A stretch of 64,000 bases of DNA from Lunularia cruciata (lineage: Eukaryota > Streptophyta > Marchantiopsida > Lunulariales > Lunulariaceae). Below the pieces are notes generated by a model, which saw only the letters and a program-made list of their open reading frames with translations, did no database searches and had not been told where the DNA came from. The stretch is taken from the NCBI GenBank assembly GCA_948567375.1, contig OX419762.1:29962608-30026607 (forward strand), in the 5' to 3' direction. Position numbers and translations under genes: made by a program. Positions 1 through 12,673 of the stretch are shown piece after piece; within the stretch, counting starts at the first letter, position 1, and the number at the start of each line of letters is the position of its first letter.

Positions 1-425
1 CCGGCCTCTGTCCACCATAGCCAGGAACTCGAAGGCTCAACATCAGAGAAGTGAGCTCTTTGGAGCTGCACTTCAAAAGTATACCCCTGGAATTGAGCTA
101 GGTCTTAAACTCTAACAGTCCCGCTAATGCCACACTCAATGGTGCAAATGGTGCAAAGTGACGGTGAGCCCCACAATGAAGTCAATACCCCAAACATGAA
201 ATCTGACTGTCGGAAAGTAGTCTTTGAGAAACTACTAAAATAACTCTAACTACTATCACTGGAACTCTAGTGTCCGAGCAATCTTGATACGACACTACAA
301 ATGGCGTGAAAATTTTTGTGTGTATAAACATCACTACATAACATACATCGCTGTCAACATCATACACTATAGAAGCACAACTCACACATAAGTCATACAT
401 AGACTCTAAAGTGCCACAATCACCC
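1..425 (-). repeat. 3' terminal unit of copy A, cut by window edge
   Basis: Positions 1-331 match the terminal core found at 12340-12670, 45470-45735 and 53800-54103. Positions 332-425 match a 106-bp unit that occurs twice around the core in the younger copy. A run of about 13 C follows at 426-440, which is a polypurine tract on the coding strand. What lies left of position 1 cannot be seen. Confidence 0.75.
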
Positions 426-443
426 CCCCCCCCTAGCTTGCGG
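426..443 (-). other. polypurine tract of copy A
   Basis: The C-run reads as an uninterrupted G-run on the element strand just upstream of the terminal unit, the position where plus-strand priming occurs in LTR retrotransposons. The younger copy has six C at the equivalent place (near 54214), so the run has probably expanded by slippage. Confidence 0.55.
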
Positions 444-3106
444 TTAGGTCCCTCTAACTCCAAATAGCCATCTATTCCAAGTATATGGTATACCCTATGA
501 TGGGCAAAGATCAGGAGGCCGGGTGCTATGGAGCCCCATCGTTAGTCACTTGTTTGCAATCTATATCATATAAAGAATGAACTAGCTATAGGTCAAGTAC
601 ATCTAGGACATAACCACTATCCTTGAGGAACCATCATGAGGGGAGGAGTCATACATACCATATGCAATCCTCTTGAACAACTATCACACATTAACATAGT
701 AGCAGCTCCACTAGAAGAGCCACATAACATACACCTCAAGCTTGCATGTACAAGTGCCAAGCTTGGGTCCATAGTACCTTCAATGGTTGGGAGGTGGCAT
801 GGCACACAATTGTGCACATGATCCTTCCAGACAACACCATCATGTCCTTCCAACACAAGGACTTTAGATGGCAAAACCTCATGCACTCTCAAGATAGTAC
901 GGCCTGTCAAAACATCAAGTGTTGTTAGTGCTATCTGCTATAGATATACATAGTAACCTAGATGAAATTGACAAATCGAGGGTCTATAACTTCCTCCTTG
1001 AATGGTAGCATAGCATAAAGTATCTTTATGTTGAGCAATCACCAAGTTCTCAAAGTACATCGGCATCACTCTCCAAAGGATCTCTGCCCATTGAGAACAT
1101 GTGCTTATCCATATATCTGGGTCATCCACGTGCAAAATTATAGTAGCATCTTGATGAATGGCTATAGGAAATCTGGATCTCGCCCATAGAGTAGGAAGTA
1201 AGGAGAGAAGGATGCTAAGGAAGTTTGCCGGCTGAATTGATAGCCCATGGCCAACCAAGGTAATTGGAGATCCCAATCTCCCAAGTGGCCTCTCTACAAA
1301 CCATACTTTTGCAATCCTCTCTTCACCTTTTGAACCACTCTCTTTGCTAAGCCATCTGCCTCAGGGTGATCTTGGGATGTAGTATGACAATCAATCAAAG
1401 CCTTGTCACACAAGACCTGAAACTCCCTCAAGAACTCTATACCTTGATCAGTCAAAACCTCAACTGGTGCACCAAAATGACTAAGAACTTGATCCAAGAA
1501 CGAGTAAGTTGTCCCTTCACTAGACTTGTCAAGAAGTGCCACCAACTCAAAGTGCTCCACCATCACCAAGACATACCAATGATGTCTCATAGTTAGCGGT
1601 AAAGGTCTAGCAAAGTCTAAACTCCAATGGTAACCCAATCCCATGATAGGTAATGAGTGTAACTATGGTGTAGGAGCATTGAATGATGCTCCAACTCAGT
1701 CACAAACCACACATCTAGCAACAAACTACTATATCTCATCTGCATATTGCACCACCAAGAATGACTATGGAGTAAGCTATATGTACACTTTACTCCAAAA
1801 TGTCCTAGCTCCTCATGAGCATGACGGACAACTGTGGTCTCTGAGATGGAAGTGGTACTACTTGCACTCTACAATCCTCCCATACATACAAAAGGTGTCT
1901 GCCCTCCAATCTGAACCGATCTCTCTCCTTGGCCCTAATTGTGCCACCCACATCACCAGTGCAAAGATAGTCCATCACTAAGACATCATCATGAATGTCT
2001 TGCTGAACTATACCAATATCTTCACTCTCTGGATCTATGACCTCAATAACTCCTCTTGTATGCATTGAGAGAGATACCACCAAAGCCTCAAAAAATATAT
2101 AGAGAAAGGCAGATGCATGCCAACATGGCACCATCTCCTCATCTATCTCACCATGCCAACGTGCTCCGGTTTGATCGTGTTGGCTGGGACATGGGTTTCT
2201 ACTCAACCCATCTGCATCATGGTTCACCACTCGAGGTTTATGAACAACCATGAAATCATACTCTTGTAAAATTAGAGCTCATTATGCAAGCTCCCCTGAA
2301 AGCTTGTCGGACTCCATCAACCACTTCAATGGCTGATGATTAGTGAGGAGAGTGAAAGGGTTACTAAATAGGTAACATTGGAAATGTTCTACTGCCCAAA
2401 TTGCTGCCAAGCACTCTCCCTCATATGAACTATACTTTGCCTCCGCTGAATTGTTGGAGCAACTAGCATAGGCCACCACAAACTCCTTCCCCTCATCATC
2501 ATGTTGGGTGAGCACCACTCTAAGCTCCAACATACTCCAATCAGTATGAACCTAAAATGGTCGTCCTCTGATTGATCTCCTCAAAATAGGAGCAGATGTC
2601 AACCTCTCCTTGAGCTCTACAAAAGCTCTCTCTTGCTCATCTCCCCCAACACCACTCCGATGTAAGCTTGGTCAGCTTTTTCAAGGCCTTGGCAATGGCA
2701 CTAAATCCTCTAACATAGCGGCAATAGAAGTTTTCCAACCCACAAAATGCTTGCACTCTACTCACATCCATAGGCTGAGGAATATGCGCATTAGCCTCCA
2801 CCTTGGTTTGTTGAACACCAAGTCCTCTGGGGTAGATAGTGTGACCCAAATACTCAACCTGCTCATGGAAGAACCTACACTTCCTAGGATGTAATTTGAG
2901 TCCATGAGATCTCAACCTCTCAAACACCTCCAACAGTTGTTTCTCATGCTCCTCCACAATAGTGCTATAGACCAAAATGTCATCAATATAGCACCAAGAA
3001 AAATCCAATCTAGCTAGGATCCTATCCATGACCCTCTAGAATTCAGCAAGAGCATTCTTTAACCCAAACAATAAGAACCTCCACTGATACAATACATCCT
3101 TGCCGT

Positions 3107-6100
3107 TGTCGTGGGGATTGTAAGGTCTCGAGATTGCACGGGGCACCTAGGTACATGTGCTTAGGCTGTCTTGTTTGTCATAGACTTGGCACTTAATCCA
3201 TAATCTAGCATTGGTTATGTTATCTGACTTTATGATAGCAACTTCTCTCAAGAGATGGTTTGTTGCTATTTTTGGGTGCTGATCCTCGTCAATGAATACT
3301 TGCATAGGCTTAGGTTAATTTTTCATGCTTGTTCTCTAGCTACTATTCCTGATTTGTAATTCCAGAAAATTTTTCTTAGTCTGTCATTCTTAGGTGGGTA
3401 GGGTTTTTGCTGTAACAGTCAGGCCTAGCCAAAGCACAGATTTGGTGGAATTCATGGACTAGTCCACAGGTCATGCAACCAATTCGATCCCAGGATTTTG
3501 TCCAAACCCTTGATTCACTTTCGTGGACCAGACTGAGTGCAAAAGTTTCATTCTTTTCTTATCACTGTTTGCTTATCTTTTACATATACGTTCATTCACA
3601 AGGAATGCCACTTCCATCACCGCACCAAGTTCTCCAAAATTCATAAATTCTTCAAGATGACCAAAACTCAGACTAAATAGTTTTGCACCAAGCACATTGT
3701 CTAATCAAGCATATACAGAATAGGAAACATCCAGGTCCTAACTCCTATCCCTTACAGCATTTAGCTTCTTGTCTATAGTTCCTTGTGTGATGACCCAAGA
3801 TTGCTGCTCGGCAAATCTCCTTTGGTGATTCTCCCCTCTTCAATGTGAATTTGTACTGTCGTCACCTCTGGCATTTCTCTTCTCACTCTCTTGCCATGCA
3901 CAGCCAGCAGATTTCTTTCAAAGCTTTCTTCCTCTCTTGTCACCTCCTCAGCAAAGCACTTTCTCCAAGCATCTCATGAATTCTAATGTCTCTCTTGATT
4001 TTGTCACAATCTCTAGTCCAAATTCCTGTTTGAATTTCTCCTTCTTCCCGTCCTCCTACAACTTTCATTGGAAATTTCTCTCCTTCTCTTCTTCTATTCA
4101 GGCCAAACTCAAATCCCTAGCTGTCTATGTCTAGGGCCAACAAACTCAAAGCCTTCTCTTTCTTCACTTCTCTTCAGGCCAGATTTGAATTCCCCTCTAT
4201 CTCTGTCCAGGGCAAACCTGTATCCTTCTTTGTCTCTTCTCTGTCCAGACCAAGCCAACAAACAAAATTTCTCTCCTCTGGCCCGTACACTCTCAGGGCA
4301 TCAGCTTACCTGTGAAATTTCTCTTCTCCATTCTCACTCTATCTAGTCCCATGTCACTTGCTACTGCTCAAGGAAGCCAACCTTCAAAATTCTCTCTTCA
4401 ATAGGTCACTCCTGTCCAGACCAAACCCTCAAAAAACTCTCTCCTTCACTCTGTCCAGTCTCTCCTTTGTGAGAATTCACTCTATTGCCACACTCTCAAC
4501 AGCAAATCCTCTACATTCAAAATTCATTCCTTGTCCACCTCTTCACAGCAAACTTTCTCCATTCAAATTATCTTCTTTTCCAGTCAACACTCTCACAGCA
4601 AACAAGCTCCACATTCAAAATTTCATTCCTCTCCAGCCAAAGCAACCCTAACTCAAAATTACCCATGTCATTAGCTACTGCTCAGGGAAGCAAACCTTCA
4701 AAATTCTCTCTTCAATAGGTCACTCCTGTCCAGACCAGCCAGCCGACAAAGTTTTTCACTTCTTCTCCTTCACAGTCCTGTTCAAGGCAAACCCTCCCGA
4801 TCTCACTCTCCTGCTCTTGCCACAGTTCAGCCCATTACCTGAAAAATTCAACTCCTTCCTTCCTACCTCCAGTCACACCCGAGCCCAACAAAACAAAAAA
4901 ATTTCCTCTCACCGTCACAATCCAGCCCCAACCCTCAAAAATCTCTTTCTTTCCCGTCTTCCTATGCTCTTGTCATGACCAGCCAACAAAACAAAATTTC
5001 TTCCTCTCACCTTCACAGTCCTGCCCCAACCCTTGAAAATCTCTTTCTTTCCTGTCTCCTTGTGCTCCTAACACGACCAGCCAGCAAAACGAAATTTCTC
5101 CCTCTCACCTTCACAGTCCAACTCAAGGCAAACCCTCCCGATCTCAATCTCCTGCTCTTGGCACAATTCGGCCCATTTCTTGTGAAATTCAACTCCTTCC
5201 TTCCTGTCTCTAGTCACACCCCAGCCCAGCAAAACAAATTTTTTTCCTCTCACCTTCACAGTCCAACCCCAACCCTCAAAAATCTCTTTCTTTCTTGTCT
5301 TCTTGTGCTCCTGTCACGACCAGCCAGCAAAACGAAATTTCTTCCTCTCACCTTCACAGTCCAGCCCCCAACCCCCAAAAATCTCTTTCTTTCATGTCTC
5401 CTTGTGCGCCTATCATGACCAGCCAGCAAAACGAAATTTCCTCCTCTCACCTTCACAGTCCAGCCCCAACCCTCAAAAATCTCTTTCTTTCATGTGTCCT
5501 TGTGCTCCTATCATGACCAGCCAGCAAAATGAAATTTCCTCCTCTCACCTTCACAGTCCAACCCCAACCCTTGAAAATCTCTTTCTTTCTTGTCTCCTTG
5601 TGCTCCTGTCATGACCAGCCAGAAAAACAAAATTTCCTCCTCTCACCTTCACAGTCCAGCTCCAACCCTCAAAAAATCTCTTTCTTTCTTCATTCCCTAT
5701 GCAGGCCAAACCTTTGAAAAAATGCCTTTGCTCTCCTTGTCCCAGTTCCTGTCCACCTGTCCAGACCAAACTTGAAAATATTTCTTTTCACTTCCTGTCC
5801 CTTCCTCAAAACAGCACCTCTCAAAACCCTTTTCTCTTTTATTTCTTCATTACCCATCATTAAAAATGCTCAAAGCTCATTTGATCAAAGCACCAAATAT
5901 AACTTCCAAGACCTTTTGGCTCAAGAAGAAAAATGCACTAACTAAAATACTCTCACACATATTATCTATTCAAATGACACTCAAAACATATTTGCAAGAT
6001 TCCAATACCATTAACAAGCCATGGTTGGCGTATCACAAAATTAAGCTCCAAGTGTCATGTAACACAAAGAAACTCTTGAGCTTAGGTATTACAAAGGAAA

Positions 6101-6155
6101 ACTCTAGAGCTCACCAAATGGCACCAACTCTCTATGAATCATTTTCCCGACAACA
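3107..6155. mobile_element. 3.05-kb insertion in reverse transcriptase, possible solo LTR
   Basis: The flanks join exactly to the uninterrupted sequence of the younger copy (near 56929). The inserted DNA starts TGTCG and ends CGACAACA, so it has TG...CA ends. It is bordered by CCGT (3103-3106) and CCAT (6156-6159), a likely 4-bp target duplication with one CpG-type change. I see no protein domain. The interior is pyrimidine-rich and holds a tandem array. TG/CA ends, a short target duplication and no coding capacity fit a very long solo LTR, but a non-autonomous element without LTRs is possible. No second copy is in the window to fix its ends. Confidence 0.6.
4730..5700. repeat. tandem array, unit about 98-99 bp
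   Basis: The marker ACCAGCCAGC or a close variant recurs at 4978, 5076, 5319, 5418, 5516 and 5614, giving a period of 98-99 bp. One longer variant unit sits between 5076 and 5221. Units consist of a purine-poor stretch with a CTCACCTTCACAGTCC core and a CTCTTTCTTTC core. The short open frames that overlap here simply read through the repeat on both strands and are not genes. Confidence 0.85.
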
Positions 6156-6724
6156 CCATGAGGATCAATAGCCCAAAATGTTGTCTTGGACTTATCCTTC
6201 TCTTTGATTGGCAACTGATAATATCCCGCTCAAAGATCCAAAGTATTGAAGACCTTTGCATCCCCAATTGCATCAAAAATCTCCTCTGGTGTAGGCATGG
6301 CATACCAATCAGCCCTGGTCTATCGGTTGATAAGACAATAATCTCCACACATCCACCTATCTTTGTAGTTGCCATGCATATCCTTCTTGGTTGGCGTTAC
6401 TATCGTTGATGCATACTCTCCATGTGAAATCTCCACCAAACCAGCCTCAAAAAGGTCACTACTCCGGCTCTAAATCCATGTCCTCTCCATATCACTATAT
6501 TGATAAGGACATTGGAAAACTGGTGTATTTCTAGTCAGCTCAATCCATATACCAAGTCCCTTTAGAGCACCCAAATTCTTCATACTGAATGCAAAACAAC
6601 TCGTATGGCTCCTCAAGAACCTCCAAACCCTTTGTCTTTCCTCTCCAGTAAGCTTGGGTCCAAGATTTGGCTCCCAAATATCCTTTGTAACTGTAGTAGG
6701 TATGGAAGACGTACTGGCTGGCTG

Positions 6725-9457
6725 CTACATTGGGCCCTTGGGAGCAATAGTGTCATGCTCCCGACCACTAGAGGTCCCAACCTCTATGTGAAAAGCTCCC
6801 TCCACTTTGGCTGCAAGCTCCACACGTCCTCTAGTTGCATCCCAAGTGGACTAAGGATGTAATCCAAGTAGCCCATGCTCACCTGGATGGACTCCAAGTA
6901 GACCTCTCTCTCTAGTAGCTATTGGTTGTGTCCCAAGAATACCATGTCCACTCGGTCCATCGCTCCCAGCATGTGCCTGAATTGCCTCGATAGGCACAGG
7001 GCTCACAAGTGTCCAAGTGGTGATGCATATCAAGTGCATCCTACGTTGCTCTACCAAGCCAAGGCTCATAATCCAGGTCAAACAATTCAAGTCCATAGCT
7101 TGACCTAACACTTGATGCCTAAATGCCTATGACACTATTGGAACAGTGGTAATACCAGTGCAAAATACCCATTGCTTGCTCTCTCTCATCGGCGTTGGGC
7201 TCCACCAACTTCTGTAACTATGAGTCCCAAACAAGTCCAGGTCCTCTCTCTCAAAAAGCATGAGAGCTTGGGAAACTCATGAGTGTGGGAAATGTGGCTC
7301 TAGGCTGTCCAACTAGGTTCACCACTGCCATAGGTGACCTATCAGCCACTACCATTGTTTGAGACTAACTCCCAACATCCAAGATGTCATCAACAAGGAT
7401 GTGGTCAAGTCGTTGAATCCCAACATATGCATGTTGTAAAACCTCTTTGGGTAAGAGGTTCGTCCACCAAAGACAAAGACAATGAGCCTATGATCCCACT
7501 CTGGCTGCATCTAACAATACAGCAGGTCTCATCCAAGAATGGACTTGATGTGTACTTGCCACCACTTTGGTGCAAGAATCACCTATCAAAGGAATGTTCT
7601 CCAAAAAGTAAGCTGGAGAAATAGACTAATGAACCTGGAGATGTTGTAGTATTTGTAACATCTCCCAAAACACACCAAAACAAGGATCTTGAAGACCCAA
7701 ACCTTGGCCAACACATGTATGTCCTTGACATGGCCATCCAAAAATCACCAAGTGAATAGGCCCATATCTCTCCAAATCATGCACCTCTATAAAGGTAATG
7801 TTTGCTGGTAGGGCCTTCCGGTAACCTCTAATTGCTGACATCAGTAATAACTCCAAATATTGATAGGCCAAGTGTGCCATATGATGTAGAGAGACTCACC
7901 TAGCAGTCTCATCTCTCTCTACATACAAGTACCTCTATACTCGTATACCCGCTTGTAATACCACATCTAGTCTGGTGTTAATCCCACCAAACAACTCCAA
8001 TAGACATATCCCCTCTACCAGATATTGCCAAGCAATGAGTGGTATCCAGAGGTGTCAAGGTAATTGACTCTAGAAGCTCATCCTCACACTCATCTCCTAA
8101 TGGTATGAAGGGTCCACTCCAAGCCTATTGCACCAATGGATCTGCATGTTGCTGTAATGCCTCCTCTAAACTCCACAATGGAACATCCAAGGTAGATGGA
8201 ACAATCCCACTTGTACTCCATATCCGAGTGATCTCCTCTGGTACTAGAGTATCCTCTACATGGGCGTTCTCCTCCAACAAGTCACCAGGCCCAATGACTG
8301 CACCATTGAAAGCTTAAACTAATGTTGCCATGGTCCCAAACTATAGTGAGCCAAGATTGCCACTATTGAAGCGTACTGGTAGGAAATATACCCATCCCTC
8401 ACTAGATTGCCAACCTGGTCTATAGGAGGCTGTCTCCTCCCAATATTCAATGCTGAAACCCATGGGGTATAACATTGCTCCCCCAACTAGCACATCATAT
8501 GACTCAACCATTGTCACAATAGCCTAAGCTCTCACCACCAAGCTATCAGTTGGATGACCAGGCTGAACCTGGACAACAAGCTCCCCACGGGGTATGTATT
8601 GTGTCAAACCACCACCTGGAGATGTTTGATCTGAAATGGACATCTCTCCACATCGGTCTTTTGTAACTCCAGACTACTACAGCCTTCCCTAACATAAAAG
8701 GTTGCGCACTAGAGTCTAACAAGGGTCTCTGTGGTGTATAGACCTTCCTTGAAGGTCCCACCAAGCAAAAAATCCCCCTTTGGTTATCCAATAGGACAAC
8801 ACCAAGTGTGAACCGCGCTCTCTCAAAGGCCGGTCTAGCTAGCAACTCCTCCAATCTAGCCACTATTGCCTGCCATAAACCATTGGTCGTTGAATTGGTC
8901 CCATGCTCCTTAACCAAGTCAGCTCCACTACCAACCACCTTTGCTCTAGTAGTAGGAACCGCATCATCCCTACTCTCATAAAGTGTGGCAGCCAACCAGA
9001 ACACTGGGTCTATGTCAACCCCCAATGTAAACATGTCATTGGTTGAAAACAAAGGGCATTGCATAATCAGCTGAGCCGCCCCCAACATTGTGCTAGACTC
9101 AATCTGTGTAGTAGCAGGTGGCTAACTAGCAGGTAGTCCATCATGCACTCCATCACCACCTACCACACTTGCAGTGGGATGTCTAAGAACTATGGATGTC
9201 ATCTACAATGCCTCAAATAGTGTGAAAGACTAGGGAAGTCTGACCTGTTTCCCAACCTCTCCTCTCTATGGGTCCAACTTCATTGATGCTCCTCTAAGCT
9301 CTAGAGCACATATTTCACTCCTAGGCATTGTTGCAGATGCATCCACCTAAGCTGTTGTGCACATGAAGTCCAAAGCATCTATATCACCAGCATATGAGGT
9401 GGAAGCCTCAACACCCAAATCTGATCTCCTCTGAGCAATGGCCATACTAACCAATCT
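6725..9457 (-). pseudogene. decayed protease-DNA methyltransferase of copy A
   Basis: The protease region (about 8546-9088) keeps a degraded form of the active-site stretch seen in the younger copy. The methyltransferase region runs from about 8000 down to about 7080. The catalytic PCQ motif is readable near 7735 inside the frame at 7626-7880. The glutamine that became a stop in the younger copy is CAA here, so the methyltransferase once read through. The block lies between two amber codons, at 9458-9460 and 6725-6727, both shared with the younger copy. Several frameshifts and stops make it non-functional. It independently supports the methyltransferase being a normal part of this family. Confidence 0.85.
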
Positions 9458-10898
9458 CTACTCCAATTGCTCAATCCGAGTAGCCATAGTTGTATTAGAA
9501 GTAAAGGCAAGTACTACACCTTTACGAGGTGTAGATCCTCTACCACCACCTCTACCACCTTGTCCTCCATGAACTAGAGCTCCTCTACTACCTACCATAG
9601 CAGCCCTACCACTCCGTAACTCCAGGTGTAGTTCAAAGCACCGATCACTAGTGTGACCAAATCTATGGCAATGCTCACACTATCTCTATGCTGATTGTGA
9701 TGTACCCGAGGTATCAGGTCCACTTCCTTGAGTACACTCTCTCCGATGGTGAGGTCCGCCACAAGTCTAACAAGCAACACCACTACTCATTAGCTGCTAA
9801 TGACCCAAAAATAAAGGTAAGGGTCTAGCTCCACTAGGCCCTCCAGTCACTCCATAGGATCTGGGCTGTCCACCTTGTCCTCAAAAACCAATTGAGCATG
9901 GTGCACTCTACAGCACTCTAGAAGAAGTTGCAACCGTGGATGAGGTCTCCCTACCAAATCTAGATGTCACCACTCTCTCCTCCACCATGTTGAGCTTAAT
10001 ATGCTCAGCCAAACCAAAGACCACTGCCAAAGAAGGTGAAGTAGCCTTTAACAATATAGCATCACAAACTCTACATTGCAACTCCCTGTCTAGTATCCCA
10101 TACCAAAACTAGGCCTCAGTAACTCCCTTAGTGAAACTGATCAGCCGCCTCATCCAAGTGTATGCCTTGCGTAGGCTCTCTCCTGCAGCCTTCCGCTATC
10201 AAGCTATTTTTGTTCCTCAGCTTGTCGGTCCGTACTCCTTAGTAGTTCTACCTCAAACACATGAAGAACTCCACTATGGGGTTAAACCTTGGTACTACAC
10301 CACCTCCTACAATGGAACCTCTACTTGTGGTAACACTATCTCTAACTAGTGCACCTTCACGAGCTCCACCAACACTACTCGAGCTAAAACTCGTATGTAC
10401 AGCCAATCTACTCTTGGCCACCAAACCTGAAGTGATAGAGACATAGTTCGGAGACCAATACTGTCTTCATAACTCAATCTCCTCCAAATGAGCTCTCTTG
10501 AACTCATGGTAGTCATCCATTGGTGGACCTTCCAAATGCTAAAACAACCTCTTCCATGCCATGAAGGGTGTGAACAAAGTTGGATTCCGCATCTATTGCA
10601 AATCACACCAACTATCAAACTCCTCAATGAAGTCATCCAACTCAATGGTACTCACTATACTAGAGTAATGCCTAGGGCCTTTGGAGGCCCCATAACTCTT
10701 GTCCATGTCCCACAACAACGGTGCGGATACACCAATTGCACTCTCAACTGAATCAACTCCTATGTCAAACTCCAACTCTGAGTCAATCTCCTCCCTCACT
10801 AGGACCTAAGATACAGGCTTATACTGAGCGCCACTCCAAGTAAACCCACTACGTATTGTAGGGCTAACTCCTTTGGAATCCCCAACAAACTCCATCAT
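9458..10898 (-). pseudogene. decayed gag of copy A
   Basis: The most upstream ATG in frame is at 10896-10898. The reading frame is homologous to gag of the younger copy and also includes the N-terminal part missing there, so it shows what the full gag looked like. An internal TAG about 30 codons in, further stops and frameshifts make it a relic. It ends at an amber codon at 9458-9460, the same place and sequence context as in the younger copy. Gag would form the particle that packages the element RNA. Confidence 0.75.
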
Positions 10899-12223
10899 GA
10901 TAAAGTAATTGCAACTACAACCACAAATTAGAACCACAAACTACAACTACAAGTACTACACCAAGTGCCAACACCAACTAAGCATCACCAAGTGCCAATA
11001 CCCACGGAACACCACCCACTAATGTAACTCTAACTAAGATAACTACACTAAGGGAAAGGGCAACCTGTAACCTACCATCATAATATGCACTCTCACTGTC
11101 TATAGGTCATCACTTCCTGCCTCACTGGAGAGAAACAAAGATAGTTTGACTGGTCATCACTCCAACCTCACTACTTAGAGCACACCAAAGCACCAACGCT
11201 CAAAAGTCAAGGCACCTCACACAAACATGGTGCACAAACAAGAAGCATAGAATGGAGGGGGTCCAATCACAAGAAATCTAAACAAAAACCCTCCATCTCA
11301 TAAAACAACACGGGATTGACTCTACCACCATTTGGCATTTGAGATAAGGGAAGTTCGTATCTAAGTCCTAAGCTACCAAAATCACCAAGAATGGGATCAA
11401 ATTGCCTCTCCTAGCCAAAGGTACAAGTGTATAGATAACAGTGGCACAATCACTAGGACAACAAATGAGGGTGGACCAGTTAGCTAGGGTACTAGTCTAG
11501 GAACAAGAGATCTAGGGGTCAAACCCTATTGCGCACAATCTAGCAAGATCAGCAAATTTTGCCAACCAATGACCAAGATCTACTCTAAACTAGCTAGCCT
11601 CACACCAGCAAGCTGGCTTGCTGGCCCTTCTAGGCCTTTGCAGCCTCTCATAGCCCACAGCCCTATGCCTCAAAGCCTCTAAATGCCAAATGAGGCCTTT
11701 CTTCTTGCCACTTCAAACCACCTCCAAAATTTGGTGAAACTCCTCCAAACTTGCAAAAGTCCTCTAAATCTGGCCAACCAGCAACACTCCTCCAAATCTG
11801 ACGTAAAATCTTACATAAACCTTAAATTTGGATGACCGCCAAATCCCCCGCTATCTCTTCACTCAAGCCAAATTGAGAACACGGGTTTCTCCAAATCACA
11901 AATTCACAAGAATAGTTTCTCAACTCCACCTTCAATTTTACTTTCTGAGCCCAACTCAAAACAAATTGGTCTTGCTTTCACCTCTTGAGCTCAAAATCAT
12001 GACCATTGCTTGAAATTTGTTTCTCTTATGCTTGAAATTTGGCCAGCGCTTCCACACACCATTTGCCTTATTGCCAAATCTGCATCAATTGAACAAGCTT
12101 TTGCACACTATGGAAAAATTGAACTTCAATCGAGCTACCAACGATCCATCGAGCTTGGAAATACCACCAACACTCAAAGTTCTTGCACCTGATTTCCCTC
12201 TGACTTCACTTCTCTGATATAAT
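10899..12223 (-). other. leader between 5' terminal unit and gag, copy A
   Basis: This stretch has no open frame of note. It is homologous to 20239-21500 and in part to 24900-25400, so it belongs to the element. At the boundary with the terminal unit, 12211-12222 reads on the element strand as TATATCAGAG, close to the initiator-tRNA-Met primer site TGGTATCAGAG. A second similar stretch (TGTAATCAGTGCC on the element strand) lies near 12300. Confidence 0.6.
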
Positions 12224-12670
12224 CAGATTTTTTACAACTCTCAAATACACTCAACGCAAATCAATACTTGATCTGTCACTCTATAAACTGCCAACAATTG
12301 GGCACTGATTACAATGAAACCACAACCATTCTAGCTAAGAGAATCTAGGTGATGCTTGCCGGCCTCTGTCCACCATAGCCAAGAACTCGAAGGCTCAACA
12401 TTAGAGAAGCGAGCTCTCTAGAGCTACAATTCAAAATTATACCTATGGACTTGAGCTAGGTCTGAAACCCTAACAATCCCACTGATGCCACACTCAATGA
12501 TGCAAGCGGTGCAAAGTGACGGGTGGGCCCCACCATGAAGTCAGTACCCTAAACACAAAATCTGACCGTCGGAAAGTAGTCTTTGAGAAACTACTAAAAT
12601 AACTCTAATTACTATCATTGGAACTCCAATGTCCAAGCAATCTAGATTTGACACTACAAATGGTGTGACA
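12224..12670 (-). repeat. 5' terminal unit (LTR-like core) of copy A
   Basis: About 447 bp matching the 3' unit of the younger copy at 53656-54103. On the element strand it begins TGTCAC. Matching 5' ends at the same base in D1 (about 21845) and D2 (about 25755) indicate a true terminus. The 106-bp flanking units present at the 3' ends of copies B and C are absent here. Confidence 0.65.
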
Positions 12671-12673
12671 AGT

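Larger units (their letters stand above)
617..6724 (-). pseudogene. decayed RT-RNase H-integrase-PHD of copy A
   Basis: Fragments of one polyprotein can be followed against the intact frame at 54380-57493. Reverse transcriptase lies at about 6156-6700 and 2637-3106, with the YIDD catalytic motif near 2970. RNase H lies at 2282-2533. The integrase core lies at about 1294-1644, and the C-terminal tail with a degraded PHD finger at 617-910. The frame is broken by many stops and frameshifts and by the 3107-6155 insertion. The PHD finger has lost its conserved tryptophan and its last cysteines. The block starts right after an amber codon at 6725-6727 that is also present in the younger copy. It cannot encode a working protein. 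Confidence 0.88.
1..12670 (-). mobile_element. Ty3/gypsy copy A with methyltransferase, old and interrupted
   Basis: This is an old copy of the same family as the element at 53549-61199, colinear with it over its whole length. In transcript order (high to low coordinate) it has a terminal unit at 12224-12670, a long leader, gag, protease plus DNA methyltransferase, reverse transcriptase-RNase H-integrase, a 3' UTR with a C-run (purine tract on the coding strand) and the start of the 3' terminal unit, which is cut by the window edge. Coding regions carry many stops and frameshifts. Most CpG sites kept in the younger copy are TpG or CpA here, as expected after long cytosine methylation. A 3-kb insertion at 3107-6155 splits reverse transcriptase, and a solo LTR sits immediately outside the 5' end. 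Confidence 0.9.

Noticed and set aside
4975-5775. Many overlapping open frames of 60-150 codons on both strands
   Set aside because: They read through a 98-bp tandem array and repeat the same low-complexity peptide. No domain and no conservation pattern of a gene.
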